Source: a virus
Direction: 5' to 3' (one strand)
DNA length: 64,000 nt
IMG/VR virus record: IMGVR_UViG_3300044846_001842
Coordinates: 16,107-80,106 of that record
Position 1 is the first letter of the stretch. Every line of letters starts with the position of its first letter. Shown here piece after piece: positions 38,845 to 46,413 of the stretch. The position numbers and the translations under genes were made by a program. The notes beneath the pieces were generated by a model. The model was not told the origin of the DNA, searched no databases, and saw only the letters and a program-made list of their open reading frames with translations.

Positions 38845-39675
38845 ATGTTAATTTTTTACTCTCACATTGAAGCAGGAAAACATTTTAAATGTGATCCAAG
38901 GACTGCAAAAAACAATCTACTCAATACCCAATACGTTATTGACAAATCTTCAGAGTATAACCCTAATACTTTATTTAGAACCTGTAAAAAATGTGAAAAT
39001 AAATACACTTCTTCTAAAGGTAGGGCAGGATACTGTCCTAGTTGTAAAAATAAAATTTCTAAAAAAATATTAAATAGAGTTTGTAAAATCTGTAGTATTA
39101 CTGCAACTAATATCAACCCTGTGTCTTTAAAATCTTGTATTTGTAAAAAATGTTCTCAGACAGGGATAGGAAGAAAGCTTCAAGCAATTTTTATTTCAAA
39201 TTTACAAACAGGTGTAAACAACTCTAATTTTGTACATGGTAATTCTACAATAAAAATATGGCAAAACAGTAGATGGGTAAAACTAAGAAAGAATTACCCA
39301 AATAAAGTTTGTTTAAAATGTGGTAAAACAACTAATATACATTTACATCACATAATTCCTCAATGTTTATTACCTCATGAAGAAAAGTTTAACTTAGATA
39401 ATATAATACCTTTATGTTCTAATCATCACAAAGAACTTCATCATCTTCAGTTAGATATTGTGCTTCTACCCAGCCTTTACCTACAATATAAAAAGGATGC
39501 TCAGCAGTTACAACAATTTTTTTACCTTCAACCTCAATTTCAATCCATGAGTTTGACTCCCTTGAAAAAATATGATGACATTTCTTTGGTTCAACTAACT
39601 CCAAAGAATTATTATAAGATAATACAAAAGTGTCATCCTGAATTTTTTCAACAGGAATTTGCCCATTTGGTGTAG
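38845..39675 (+). CDS. HNH homing endonuclease, antisense between split-intein halves, 276 aa
   Basis: The HNH core is at about 156-195: CLKCG zinc knuckle, H168-H169, N186 and the closing H194-H195. Two more Cys-rich zinc-binding units precede it (C47/C50/C64/C67 and C80/C83 with C98/C100/C103), likely for DNA binding. ATG at 38845 is chosen over 38788 because the earlier codons are just the antisense of the C-intein. It starts one base from the divergent C-intein ATG. The last ~85 residues (39419-39675) are read on the strand opposite the N-intein, so both strands code there. Confidence 0.75.
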   Translation: MLIFYSHIEAGKHFKCDPRTAKNNLLNTQYVIDKSSEYNPNTLFRTCKKCENKYTSSKGRAGYCPSCKNKISKKILNRVCKICSITATNINPVSLKSCICKKCSQTGIGRKLQAIFISNLQTGVNNSNFVHGNSTIKIWQNSRWVKLRKNYPNKVCLKCGKTTNIHLHHIIPQCLLPHEEKFNLDNIIPLCSNHHKELHHLQLDIVLLPSLYLQYKKDAQQLQQFFYLQPQFQSMSLTPLKKYDDISLVQLTPKNYYKIIQKCHPEFFQQEFAHLV

Positions 39676-39817
39676 AAATTAGTGTGCCTTTTTCTACACA
39701 ATATGATTTCATACACCCTCCTAAACAGCCATAAATAAAATTAGGAGAAATAGCATCACTGCTTCTCCCATTATCTCTAGTTACTAGGGTTTTAGTCTTT
39801 TGTTTCTTGATTTCCAT
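39419..39817 (-). CDS. N-extein of spore photolyase-like radical SAM enzyme fused to split intein N-half
   Basis: Residues 1-39 are the N-extein ending in FIYGCLGGCMKSY, part of the [4Fe-4S] radical-SAM cysteine motif. Residue C40 starts the intein: block A is CVEKGTLISTPNGQIPVEKI, block B is VVTAEHPFYI with the TxxH pattern, and the half ends at D132 with TAG. The 93-residue length fits a Hint N-half. Trans-splicing with the product of 37992-38843 would rebuild the cysteine motif as C-x3-C-x4-C and a ~281-residue enzyme. The start overlaps the upstream gene by 26 bases. Confidence 0.8.
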   Translation of the reverse strand: MEIKKQKTKTLVTRDNGRSSDAISPNFIYGCLGGCMKSYCVEKGTLISTPNGQIPVEKIQDDTFVLSYNNSLELVEPKKCHHIFSRESNSWIEIEVEGKKIVVTAEHPFYIVGKGWVEAQYLTEDDEVLCDD

Positions 39818-40037
39818 TAGGTAAATAAATTGCTATAATTTGTTTATAAGCTTTATCATAATCAAAAGGTAAAAGACTAGTCCATGTTTCAAAGTCTACT
39901 GTAATATTAGGTTGAATACTATTTCCAGACTCTACTACAGTTAAAGTAAAAGAATAATCTAGATTGTTATGATTATAAATTCCTTTATAAAAAATGTGTT
40001 TTGCAAAAGGTTGTCTTTCAAGATTTACTTGTGTCAT
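39792..40037 (-). CDS. Hypothetical protein, 81 aa
   Basis: Not recognised. Beta-rich small protein (FYKGIYNHNNLDYSFTLTVVES) with a helical end (DYDKAYKQIIAIYL). It overlaps the photolyase N-half start by 26 bases, which suggests translational coupling with that gene. Confidence 0.5.
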   Translation of the reverse strand: MTQVNLERQPFAKHIFYKGIYNHNNLDYSFTLTVVESGNSIQPNITVDFETWTSLLPFDYDKAYKQIIAIYLPNGNQETKD

Positions 40038-40055
40038 CTTTAATTTGTTTTAAGG

Positions 40056-40241
40056 TTATTCATCTATTCCTACTAAATCACAAATATCATTGTAAGCTAA
40101 CTGAACTTCATGAGCTTCTGAGCCACCTTCTTCTACCTCATCTTGACAAAGAGAGATAAAAGACCAAATTTCATCTTTGTGTTTGGGGTGTTCTTTTGCA
40201 ACATTCCTTGCCCACTGCACTAATTGCTCTAAATTAGTCAT
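40056..40241 (-). CDS. Hypothetical acidic protein, 61 aa
   Basis: Not recognised. All-helical acidic protein (LEQLVQWARNVAKEH ... DEIWSFISLCQDEVEEGGSEAHE). It overlaps the upstream gene by 8 bases. Such small acidic phage proteins are often inhibitors or DNA mimics, but nothing specific supports that here. Confidence 0.5.
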   Translation of the reverse strand: MTNLEQLVQWARNVAKEHPKHKDEIWSFISLCQDEVEEGGSEAHEVQLAYNDICDLVGIDE

Positions 40242-40470
40242 CTTCTTGAGCTGAGTCTATAACATTAAACATGCCTGTAACAATTTTGTCCTTATCTTCA
40301 AATTTGTAAAACTCTCCAAAGTCAGTGTCATCTAACCCTCTATCAATAGCTGCTCTATCTCTAGAACTAACCTCAGGGCAAGGAATTTGTTTCTGAGTCT
40401 TAGTTGTTTTATCATATTCATTCATAATACACTCTATAGTAAGGCTTTTAATTTTAATTTTTTGATTCAT
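40234..40470 (-). CDS. Hypothetical protein, 78 aa
   Basis: Not recognised. A beta start (KIKIKSLTIECI) is followed by a charged, acidic helical end. It is one of a run of tightly packed small genes from 39.8 to 41.3 kb, all with 2-20 base overlaps or gaps. Confidence 0.5.
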   Translation of the reverse strand: MNQKIKIKSLTIECIMNEYDKTTKTQKQIPCPEVSSRDRAAIDRGLDDTDFGEFYKFEDKDKIVTGMFNVIDSAQEDD

Positions 40471-40472
40471 TT

Positions 40473-40832
40473 TTAGTAATTATTAATTTTTTCTTTAATA
40501 CTTGCCTCACATAAGATTAGATAGTTTATCAAATCTCCTATTTTTTCATCTACTACTTCTTGTTCAGGAAGCTTCCCTTGTTCTATATCATTCAGTATAT
40601 CTAAGAATGATACATAGTGCTTAACTGCAAAACCCCAAAGAGCTTTCTCTTCAGTAGTGTTTTGCACTTTAGCAGCTATCCTAAAATTGTGTAGAGGGTC
40701 ATTGTCTCTTCTGTACTCTTTCCCTTTTTCTACAAGAGTCCTCTTGATTATCATACATCTTGTATCTACAAGAGTGTCAAATTGAGTTTCACTTAGCTTA
40801 TTATAAATTACTGATTTAGGCTTTTCTTCCAT
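40473..40832 (-). CDS. DUF1599 / nucleotide-modification-associated domain protein, ~119 aa
   Basis: The pattern KGKEYRRDNDPLHNFRIAA, then EKALWGFAVKHYVSFLDIL and EKIGDLINYLILCEA, follows the DUF1599 (Nmad1) family of small alpha proteins common in phages and linked to base-modification systems. ATG at 40832 (MEEKPKSV) is chosen; an in-frame ATG at 40856 would add eight residues. The start overlaps the upstream gene's last codons by 17 bases. Exact reaction is unknown; it may act on nucleotides like MazG folds, to which it is topologically similar. Confidence 0.6.
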   Translation of the reverse strand: MEEKPKSVIYNKLSETQFDTLVDTRCMIIKRTLVEKGKEYRRDNDPLHNFRIAAKVQNTTEEKALWGFAVKHYVSFLDILNDIEQGKLPEQEVVDEKIGDLINYLILCEASIKEKINNY

Positions 40833-41127
40833 ACCAAATATTTTGAAGTTTAACAATTAACTTTTGCCACCATTTGAGAGCTATTCTCCCAAGAGCTTTG
40901 TAAGAAGGTTTTTGAAGTTCTTCTGGGGTAAATGCTACACAAAGAGCTTCTCTAACCCATTTAGGCTTAAATTGCTCACTTGCATAGTTTTCCCATCTAA
41001 GTAAAAGATAGATGTTTTTACCTCTTTTTTCAACAGCCATAACCCTAGCAGGGTTAGAGTTGTTTTTGTAGAGAACATAGACTTTTTCTTCACTAAGGCT
41101 GTTTTTTTCTTTTTTAAAATTCCACAT
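40816..41127 (-). CDS. Hypothetical basic protein, 103 aa
   Basis: Not recognised. It has a small beta part (EKVYVLYKNNSNPARVMAVEKRGKNIYLLLRW) and a basic helical end (ALKWWQKLIVKLQNIW) that could be amphipathic. It overlaps both neighbours (17 and 14 bases). Confidence 0.5.
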   Translation of the reverse strand: MWNFKKEKNSLSEEKVYVLYKNNSNPARVMAVEKRGKNIYLLLRWENYASEQFKPKWVREALCVAFTPEELQKPSYKALGRIALKWWQKLIVKLQNIWYGRKA

Positions 41128-41335
41128 ATTCTACATTTTGAGATTGCAACTCTGCAATTAATATAGAATCTTCTACTGAAATAGCTGGTGTCTCATCTAG
41201 AATAGTTTCTAAATTGTAACTACATTCTTCATCATTAGGATTTACCATAGAAGGAGAAATATTTTTCTTTATCCAAGCTTTAAAAGAAGGAGTAAAGTCA
41301 GGCTGAAAAGCTGTAATAATTAATGTGTGTGCCAT
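41114..41335 (-). CDS. Hypothetical protein, 73 aa
   Basis: Not recognised. A short acidic protein beginning HTLIITAFQPDFTPSFKAWI, with no transmembrane segment. It overlaps the downstream gene by 14 bases and follows a 30-base gap after the 215-aa gene. Confidence 0.45.
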   Translation of the reverse strand: MAHTLIITAFQPDFTPSFKAWIKKNISPSMVNPNDEECSYNLETILDETPAISVEDSILIAELQSQNVEYVEF

Positions 41336-41365
41336 CTGATTAAAATTAATGAAAGCTAAGGGGGA

Positions 41366-42013
41366 TCACTCCCCCAAAGGCTTCCAAGTGTTAAAAAATT
41401 CTTCTTCTTTATTAGGAGGAAGATCATATTCCCAAGAACCTTGTAAAAAATCTTGTTCTTCTAACTGAACATTAAATACTTCTTTAACTAAAAGTTTAAA
41501 CTGCTCTTTAGCAAATAGTGTTTTAAACAATACATGTCTAGCAGTAGCTTTATTTTCATCTCCAAAAAAAAGATTAATTTCATTCTTGGTGTACATTAAA
41601 CTATACTTACCCAATAAAAATTTATCATAGACATCAGCTAATTCAGGTGGAAAGGCTAATACTATCATTTGTTTTCTACTGTTGTGCTCAAGAATTGAGT
41701 CATAAGCATAATCTGTGACATAATATTCTTGATGTTTTACCCAATCCATAAAGTTTTGGAATAAATCAGGTCTTACAAGTTTGTCTACAAGAATAAAAAT
41801 ATTCTTTTGACCTTCTAAATGAGTACCTTCTAACAAAGAATCATGTATGCCAAAGGCTAACTTAAAGACCAAGTTTAACTTGGTCTTCAAAGTAGGCCCA
41901 TAGAAATTAAGAGCAGGAACTAAGTACTTAACGGTTCTGTTTACATACAATTTTCCTAACTCAATTTCTATACCTGTTTTTACAATTTTAGACAATACCA
42001 TCCCATGATACAA
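41366..42013 (-). CDS. Hypothetical protein, 215 aa
   Basis: Not recognised. Mixed alpha/beta protein with an N-terminal strand-rich part (LSKIVKTGIEIELGKLYVNRTVKYLVPALNF) and repeated hydrophobic strands (KQMIVLAFPPEL, YSLMYTKNEINLFFGD). It overlaps the exonuclease gene upstream by 26 bases. Sequence and place suggest an accessory of the nuclease pair upstream; no motif proves it. ATG at 42001 is a possible alternative start. Confidence 0.5.
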   Translation of the reverse strand: MYHGMVLSKIVKTGIEIELGKLYVNRTVKYLVPALNFYGPTLKTKLNLVFKLAFGIHDSLLEGTHLEGQKNIFILVDKLVRPDLFQNFMDWVKHQEYYVTDYAYDSILEHNSRKQMIVLAFPPELADVYDKFLLGKYSLMYTKNEINLFFGDENKATARHVLFKTLFAKEQFKLLVKEVFNVQLEEQDFLQGSWEYDLPPNKEEEFFNTWKPLGE

Positions 42014-43157
42014 CTAATGGGGTTAAACCTGCTTCTTGAATTTCTCTTTCTTCATTAAAACCATTCTCACTATGGTAAATATAAAGGTCTAAGAGTTGTT
42101 CAAAGCCCTTAACTTCATGTTGAATAATAGCAGTTGCCATAGCATCTTCATCAAACAGATTAGTGTCTATTAAAGATATAGCTTTTCTGCCATATCTCCC
42201 CATATTTAGGAGAGATTTATCTACTATAAAGTTTAAAGGTTTTCCTTGAAATGAAGTAGATTCTACTACAAATTGGAAAGGTTTAATCACATCACTTCCT
42301 TCAGGAACTGCAAAGTGTGAATGTAATGCTAGGGTGTACCAAGCAGCTTGAATATCATATCTTCTGGCTTTGATACTACTAGGGAAATAATAAGTATTTC
42401 CATTCATAGTTTTCAAATCAATTCCTGTGATAGAAAGAATTTTTCCTTCAATATCTCTTTCTACAATAACCATGTCTAACAATCCTTTACATTGTACTCC
42501 TCTGTACTCAAAGTAAATAGGAAACTGATAATAAATTGTTATGTGTGGTAATGCTTCAAAAGAAGCCCTATCAAAGAATGCTGAGGTTCTAGGATTATTG
42601 CATAAAGATATTACAATACTTGCAATAGTTTCTGCTTGTGTTTTGCTGATAACCCTTTTCCCAAAGGCTTTGCATAAATCCATGAAATACTCAGTTCCAG
42701 GTTCAATAATATTCTTTAACTTGGCATCTGCTCCCCATCTAGGTTGCCATTCTGCTCTATCACAGGCATCTAGAATATAAGTAGAGTGATCTTTCAAATC
42801 ACCTACAAATTCTACAAAAGAAGTTACAGGTAAAGGCTCTTCCTGTCCCTGTATTACTTCTAAATGCTCTGCATAGTCCTGCAATAAATCTTGATGAACT
42901 GCTTGCAAAATTCCTATTACAGTTTCAGAAGGAAGTTTCTCCACTCCTGAAATGTAATACTCTGCCTCAAAGGCTTCTTTTGAGTTAGTTAATATACAAT
43001 CTACTGCAGAACCTATAACAAAATGCTCAGCTGAGGAGTCTTCTACTTTATGAAAGGACCCTAAGTCCCCCAGTAATCTTTTTAATTTTGATTGACCTAA
43101 TGCACTAGACTCATAATATTCTAGTACTTCTTCCTTTGTGGCTACTATTACTGACAT
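41988..43157 (-). CDS. PD-(D/E)XK exonuclease, RecB/ExoVIII-like, 389 aa
   Basis: The early GSAVDCILTN (motif I helix), then QCKGLLDMVIV (the motif II Asp), GIDLKTMNG (ExK-type motif III, here DLK) and YDIQAAWYTLAL (QxxxY) define a RecB-family nuclease close to ExoVIII / DUF3799 enzymes. These resect double-stranded DNA for phage recombination. It is adjacent to a second, shorter PD-(D/E)XK nuclease upstream (10-base overlap), giving an exonuclease plus resolvase-like pair. Confidence 0.7.
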   Translation of the reverse strand: MSVIVATKEEVLEYYESSALGQSKLKRLLGDLGSFHKVEDSSAEHFVIGSAVDCILTNSKEAFEAEYYISGVEKLPSETVIGILQAVHQDLLQDYAEHLEVIQGQEEPLPVTSFVEFVGDLKDHSTYILDACDRAEWQPRWGADAKLKNIIEPGTEYFMDLCKAFGKRVISKTQAETIASIVISLCNNPRTSAFFDRASFEALPHITIYYQFPIYFEYRGVQCKGLLDMVIVERDIEGKILSITGIDLKTMNGNTYYFPSSIKARRYDIQAAWYTLALHSHFAVPEGSDVIKPFQFVVESTSFQGKPLNFIVDKSLLNMGRYGRKAISLIDTNLFDEDAMATAIIQHEVKGFEQLLDLYIYHSENGFNEEREIQEAGLTPLVVSWDGIV

Positions 43158-43660
43158 GCTACATACTGTTTAATGATTACTTGTTCTTTAAAATGGTCAA
43201 GTGTCATGCCTACAACAGTTTTAAACTCAGAGTTCAAGTCAAACTTGAAGTCCTTCATCATAGAATACTCTAAATCAGGACTTTTACTTCTAAATACATC
43301 AAACTGTGTTGAGGACATATACACCATTTCCATGTCCGGAGTTCTTTTAACTCCAGGCTTACCTTGCTTGTAATGAAACAATACACAAGGTCTTTTTGTA
43401 ACTTCATCTTCAGGGGGAAACATAGCAGTAATGGATGTTGCCATCATAAATAACTCCTTTCCAGGATTCATATTTTTTTGGACACCAGCCTTAATCTGCA
43501 CATTGAAAGGAATGTACAACAAGTCAATCTTTGCATTGTCATGTTTTTTACTTCCAAATCTAGCAGTTTCACAGAATGTAAAGCCTAGTTCTCTAAAGAA
43601 TTTGGCGTAATATCTTTCTGCAGAACTGCCCTTTCTTTTGTTTGTGGCTCCTAATCCCAT
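43148..43660 (-). CDS. Hjc-like PD-(D/E)XK nuclease (resolvase candidate), 170 aa
   Basis: KRKGSSAERYYAKFFRELGF gives the E-containing helix, then KIDLLYIPFNVQIKAG gives the D...QxK catalytic core of Holliday-junction resolvase-type nucleases. The size fits Hjc/VRR-like enzymes. Role inferred: cutting branched DNA during replication or packaging. It lies directly upstream of the RecB-like exonuclease in the same operon. Confidence 0.6.
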   Translation of the reverse strand: MGLGATNKRKGSSAERYYAKFFRELGFTFCETARFGSKKHDNAKIDLLYIPFNVQIKAGVQKNMNPGKELFMMATSITAMFPPEDEVTKRPCVLFHYKQGKPGVKRTPDMEMVYMSSTQFDVFRSKSPDLEYSMMKDFKFDLNSEFKTVVGMTLDHFKEQVIIKQYVACQ

Positions 43661-43707
43661 ATAAGATTTTTAAAATTATAACTAAAAAACTTACATACCT
43701 TTTGGAA

Positions 43708-44637
43708 TTATCCTTCATCATCAATTAGTTCTATTGGTCTAGTGTCAGTCCTTAGTCTTGAGCCTGTTTCAAAACTTCCTCTTGTAGTATACACTTCCAC
43801 AGGTAACGTAGGAAAATCTTCTGAAGAAACAGTCAAGTTAACATATCCAGACTCTGTATGGGCAGAGTCTAAAATATTGGATTCTGTTAAAAATAAATCA
43901 GGAATTTCTTCAATAGGATTGACAGATTCAAATAATAGAGCTTCTTCTTCAATAGGTAATTCCTCATTTTGAGTTTGTACTTCTAGTTCATTAAATACAT
44001 AAGAGTCCTCTTCTTCTGTATATAAGAATGTTGGTAGTACTTTACTCATGTACTCTTCTAACTGGCTAACAGAGTTAGCTTTAGGGATTTCAAATACGTC
44101 TGCAAAGGTATTTCTTTCAATTTCTTGAGAGGTAATCACTCTGACCTCTATACCTTTTTCATAGCAAGACATTAATATTTCTTTTTGAAATCTTCTGTTA
44201 AGTGAAGCAAGATCTGGATTAGTAAAAAAAGATGTGGAGTAAAACAAAACAAAATCTTTATAGTCAACAGAGTTGACTTCTTCCCGATACCTTATTTCAG
44301 AGAATTTTTTAGTATCTGGGTTTAAGTATTTTTCTCTAGGCATTGCAAAAACTATCATAGGTATCCCTGTTTCAGTAAACATGACACCTTTAACAAAAAA
44401 GTATATTCTTTTCCCTATAGTTATTTTTGTTGGAGAAATAGCTAGTTCTAAAGCATCTTTAATATTCTTAAGCGTATTTGCTTTTTTTAAATTGCCTGAT
44501 TCTAAACAAGGTTTATGATAATACCCTTCCTTTGAAGTTTTAAAGGCAAAAATAGGAATATATTTATTTGCTGTTATAGGAGTTTTAAAAAATTTATCTT
44601 CTATGTGATAGCCTACACTTTTTGGATTTGCTATCAT
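43708..44637 (-). CDS. Unknown protein coupled to the E1/ThiF gene, 309 aa
   Basis: Not recognised. The first ~200 residues are alpha/beta (KITIGKRIYFFVKGVMF, IPMIVFAMPREK, DYKDFVLFYSTSFF, EVRVITSQEIE); the last ~100 are acidic and likely disordered (ELPIEEEALLFES ...). The start codon overlaps the E1 stop (ATGA, 4 bases), so both are made together. It could be an adaptor, substrate or extra enzyme of the E1-JAMM group. No E2, RING or protease motif is seen. Confidence 0.55.
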   Translation of the reverse strand: MIANPKSVGYHIEDKFFKTPITANKYIPIFAFKTSKEGYYHKPCLESGNLKKANTLKNIKDALELAISPTKITIGKRIYFFVKGVMFTETGIPMIVFAMPREKYLNPDTKKFSEIRYREEVNSVDYKDFVLFYSTSFFTNPDLASLNRRFQKEILMSCYEKGIEVRVITSQEIERNTFADVFEIPKANSVSQLEEYMSKVLPTFLYTEEEDSYVFNELEVQTQNEELPIEEEALLFESVNPIEEIPDLFLTESNILDSAHTESGYVNLTVSSEDFPTLPVEVYTTRGSFETGSRLRTDTRPIELIDDEG

Positions 44638-46413
44638 AATTCTGAAGCAGAATAATTCATAGGAACTACAAATTCATAGTAGAAAGGAACTTCTCTGATA
44701 GTTTCTCCACTATAAATGTTAGCAATATGATTAGTAAAATAGGAAGTCATAAGAGTTCCTATCATAGCTGCTGTATGAGAACTTTGCTTCATAGTACAAG
44801 GGGCTTCCTCCACTATTGAATCATGAAACAAATGGTCTTTTTCATACCTGTCAGCATTTTCCGGAGTAACACAGAATATCTGTAATTGCTCTATCTCTAG
44901 TCTACCATCTATGAAGATTGGAGTCACCCCTGGTGGAGCTATACTCCAGGACTTCTTCCAGACATGAAACAATGCATTTCTTGCCTCCATGTTATCAAAA
45001 GCAGAAAACATAAAGTAATGTGTCATTGTATTCATATCAATTCTCTCATTGAATGTAGATATAGGAGTATTACAAAAAGAGTTTACAACTCTTGCTACTG
45101 CTGTTACTTTAGCTTGACCTAAGTCAGTCTGCATAAATAATTGACCACCTAGATTATGGTCTTCTACAGTATCAAAGTCATAGAGGTTAACTCTAAAACC
45201 TATCTTAGTTAAGAAATAACATAACCAACTCGACGTATCTACATATTTCTATATAGGTCGGACTATATCTTCACCCTTATAGGGTGGGGGACACTTTTTC
45301 ATTAAGGGACTAACCTTAATTACTTCCTGTTATTAAGCCACATTGCTGTGGCTCAGGTAGTCTCTGAACCTTCCATCTCTGATGGCTTGGCTGCTGATTA
45401 ACAACTTAGTATAAGCTTTTTTCTCACTTATATACCTTAGTGGCTTTAGTCTTCCAGCAATTCATCCCCTCCACCAATAGTATTACTACTATTGGGGGCA
45501 GTTATAACTTGGCTCATTTTATTACAACTTTTACATTTTATCCTTGTTTTCCCATTTCTAAATCCATTATAAGAAGTAGACAGAGATAAACATTTAGGAC
45601 ATTGTATCCTTTCTTTTTGTTCATATTCTGCAATTACATTTAATTTTTCATATTTTCTTTGTAGAAAAATTGAAGCTTCCTTGTAAATATATTCTCCAAA
45701 TAATTTAGAGACAGAGTAAGAACTTGTGTATAATTTATAATAATCCAAAGTTCTTAAACCTATTCCTTTAAAAGAACAAGTCAAATTTACTGGAATTCTG
45801 TTATCATACAATTGTTTAATTATTTCTGTTATAAGAGTAAAAGATGTTCCTCCTATTTCAATTTTTAAATTAAAAAGTTTTTGAGAATACACACTCCCAT
45901 CTCCATCAAAATAACCTCTTATGAAATGGTTCATAAATTGTAAAGGAATATGATTAAGAGAAAGTAATTCCCTATTAACAGAAGATTTTAAACAAAAAAC
46001 TCCCTTTTCTAAAAGATCTTTTTTAAGTTTTTTAGAAGTGCAATCTAGCTTATATGCTTTTGCATGAGATTTTCTTATTGTAAAAAAAGGAAAAATTTGA
46101 ACAAGTTTTTGTAAAAGCATTAAATCTTGTTCATGTAAAGTGATACCACAATTATTATTAGCAGAACAAACATACCCATCTGCGTAAAAAAGTCCTAACA
46201 AATATGCTTTTTCTTGTGTATCAAGTTGTTGTAATTCATTTGCATATTTCATATTTTCTAAGTTTTAGAATACAAAAATACAAACTATAAATGAGATATA
46301 CAAATATATCTACCAATACCACCTGCACCACCCACCATACACACTTCATTATTTCTAGGGAACCAAGGGGCATCTTTAAATCTAGACTGTTGGGTTGTGC
46401 TATTTTGTCTCAT
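44634..46413 (-). CDS. E1-like ThiF-family adenylyltransferase, split by a group I intron (exons 46413-46312 and 45233-44634)
   Basis: Exon 1 encodes 34 residues ending in the Rossmann ATP loop GGAGGIG (28-34). Exon 2 restarts with SSWLCYFLTKIGF and continues YDFDTVEDHNLGGQ, the acidic and Asn/Gln residues that bind ATP-Mg and define ThiF/MoeB/E1 proteins. SAFDNMEARN and a late PCTMKQSSHTAAM (candidate Cys) follow. The join restores frame, giving 233 residues, short for an E1, like PRTRC-type ThiF. It overlaps the JAMM gene stop by 14 bases. It would adenylate the C-terminus of a ubiquitin-like protein; which one is inferred. Confidence 0.75.
45446..46252 (-). CDS. LAGLIDADG homing endonuclease inside the E1 intron, 268 aa
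   Basis: Two LAGLIDADG helices are present: YLLGLFYADG (17-26) and FIRGYFDGDG (110-119), each with the catalytic acid, so this is a monomeric two-motif enzyme. The C-terminus adds a zinc finger (C218/C221/C240/C243), likely for DNA contact. It is free-standing: exon 1 runs into a stop after eight codons. A TTTG-N20-TATTTTTG promoter lies just upstream. It would cut intron-less E1 alleles and drive homing. Confidence 0.85.
   Translation of the reverse strand: MKYANELQQLDTQEKAYLLGLFYADGYVCSANNNCGITLHEQDLMLLQKLVQIFPFFTIRKSHAKAYKLDCTSKKLKKDLLEKGVFCLKSSVNRELLSLNHIPLQFMNHFIRGYFDGDGSVYSQKLFNLKIEIGGTSFTLITEIIKQLYDNRIPVNLTCSFKGIGLRTLDYYKLYTSSYSVSKLFGEYIYKEASIFLQRKYEKLNVIAEYEQKERIQCPKCLSLSTSYNGFRNGKTRIKCKSCNKMSQVITAPNSSNTIGGGDELLED
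46273..46304 (-). promoter_or_regulatory. Bacteroidota-type promoter for the LAGLIDADG gene
   Basis: The minus strand has TTTG (46304-46301), a 20-base spacer and TATTTTTG (46280-46273), matching the Bacteroidota -33/-7 pattern. The expected start site is about 14 bases before the ATG at 46252. The same layout is found before the GIY-YIG gene in the helicase intron. Confidence 0.55.

Larger units (their letters stand above)
45234..46311 (-). mobile_element. Group I intron in the E1/ThiF gene, with LAGLIDADG gene
   Basis: About 1078 bases. The 5' exon ends in U (GGTATTGGT) and the intron ends in G (GATACG), as group I rules require. The core is seen near the 3' end: AATCAGCAGCCAAGCC (P4/P6 side), then AAGGTTCAGAGACTACC with GACTA pairing to TAGTC in AAGATATAGTCCG (P7, at 45357-45374 and 45259-45272). 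The homing gene lies upstream of this core. The intron sits exactly within the ATP loop codons of the E1 gene. Confidence 0.8.

Noticed and set aside
44634-45134. E1 C-terminal part as a stand-alone gene starting at 45134
   Set aside because: Conserved E1 residues (YDFDTVEDHN) are encoded just upstream in frame back to 45233, which matches a splice junction.
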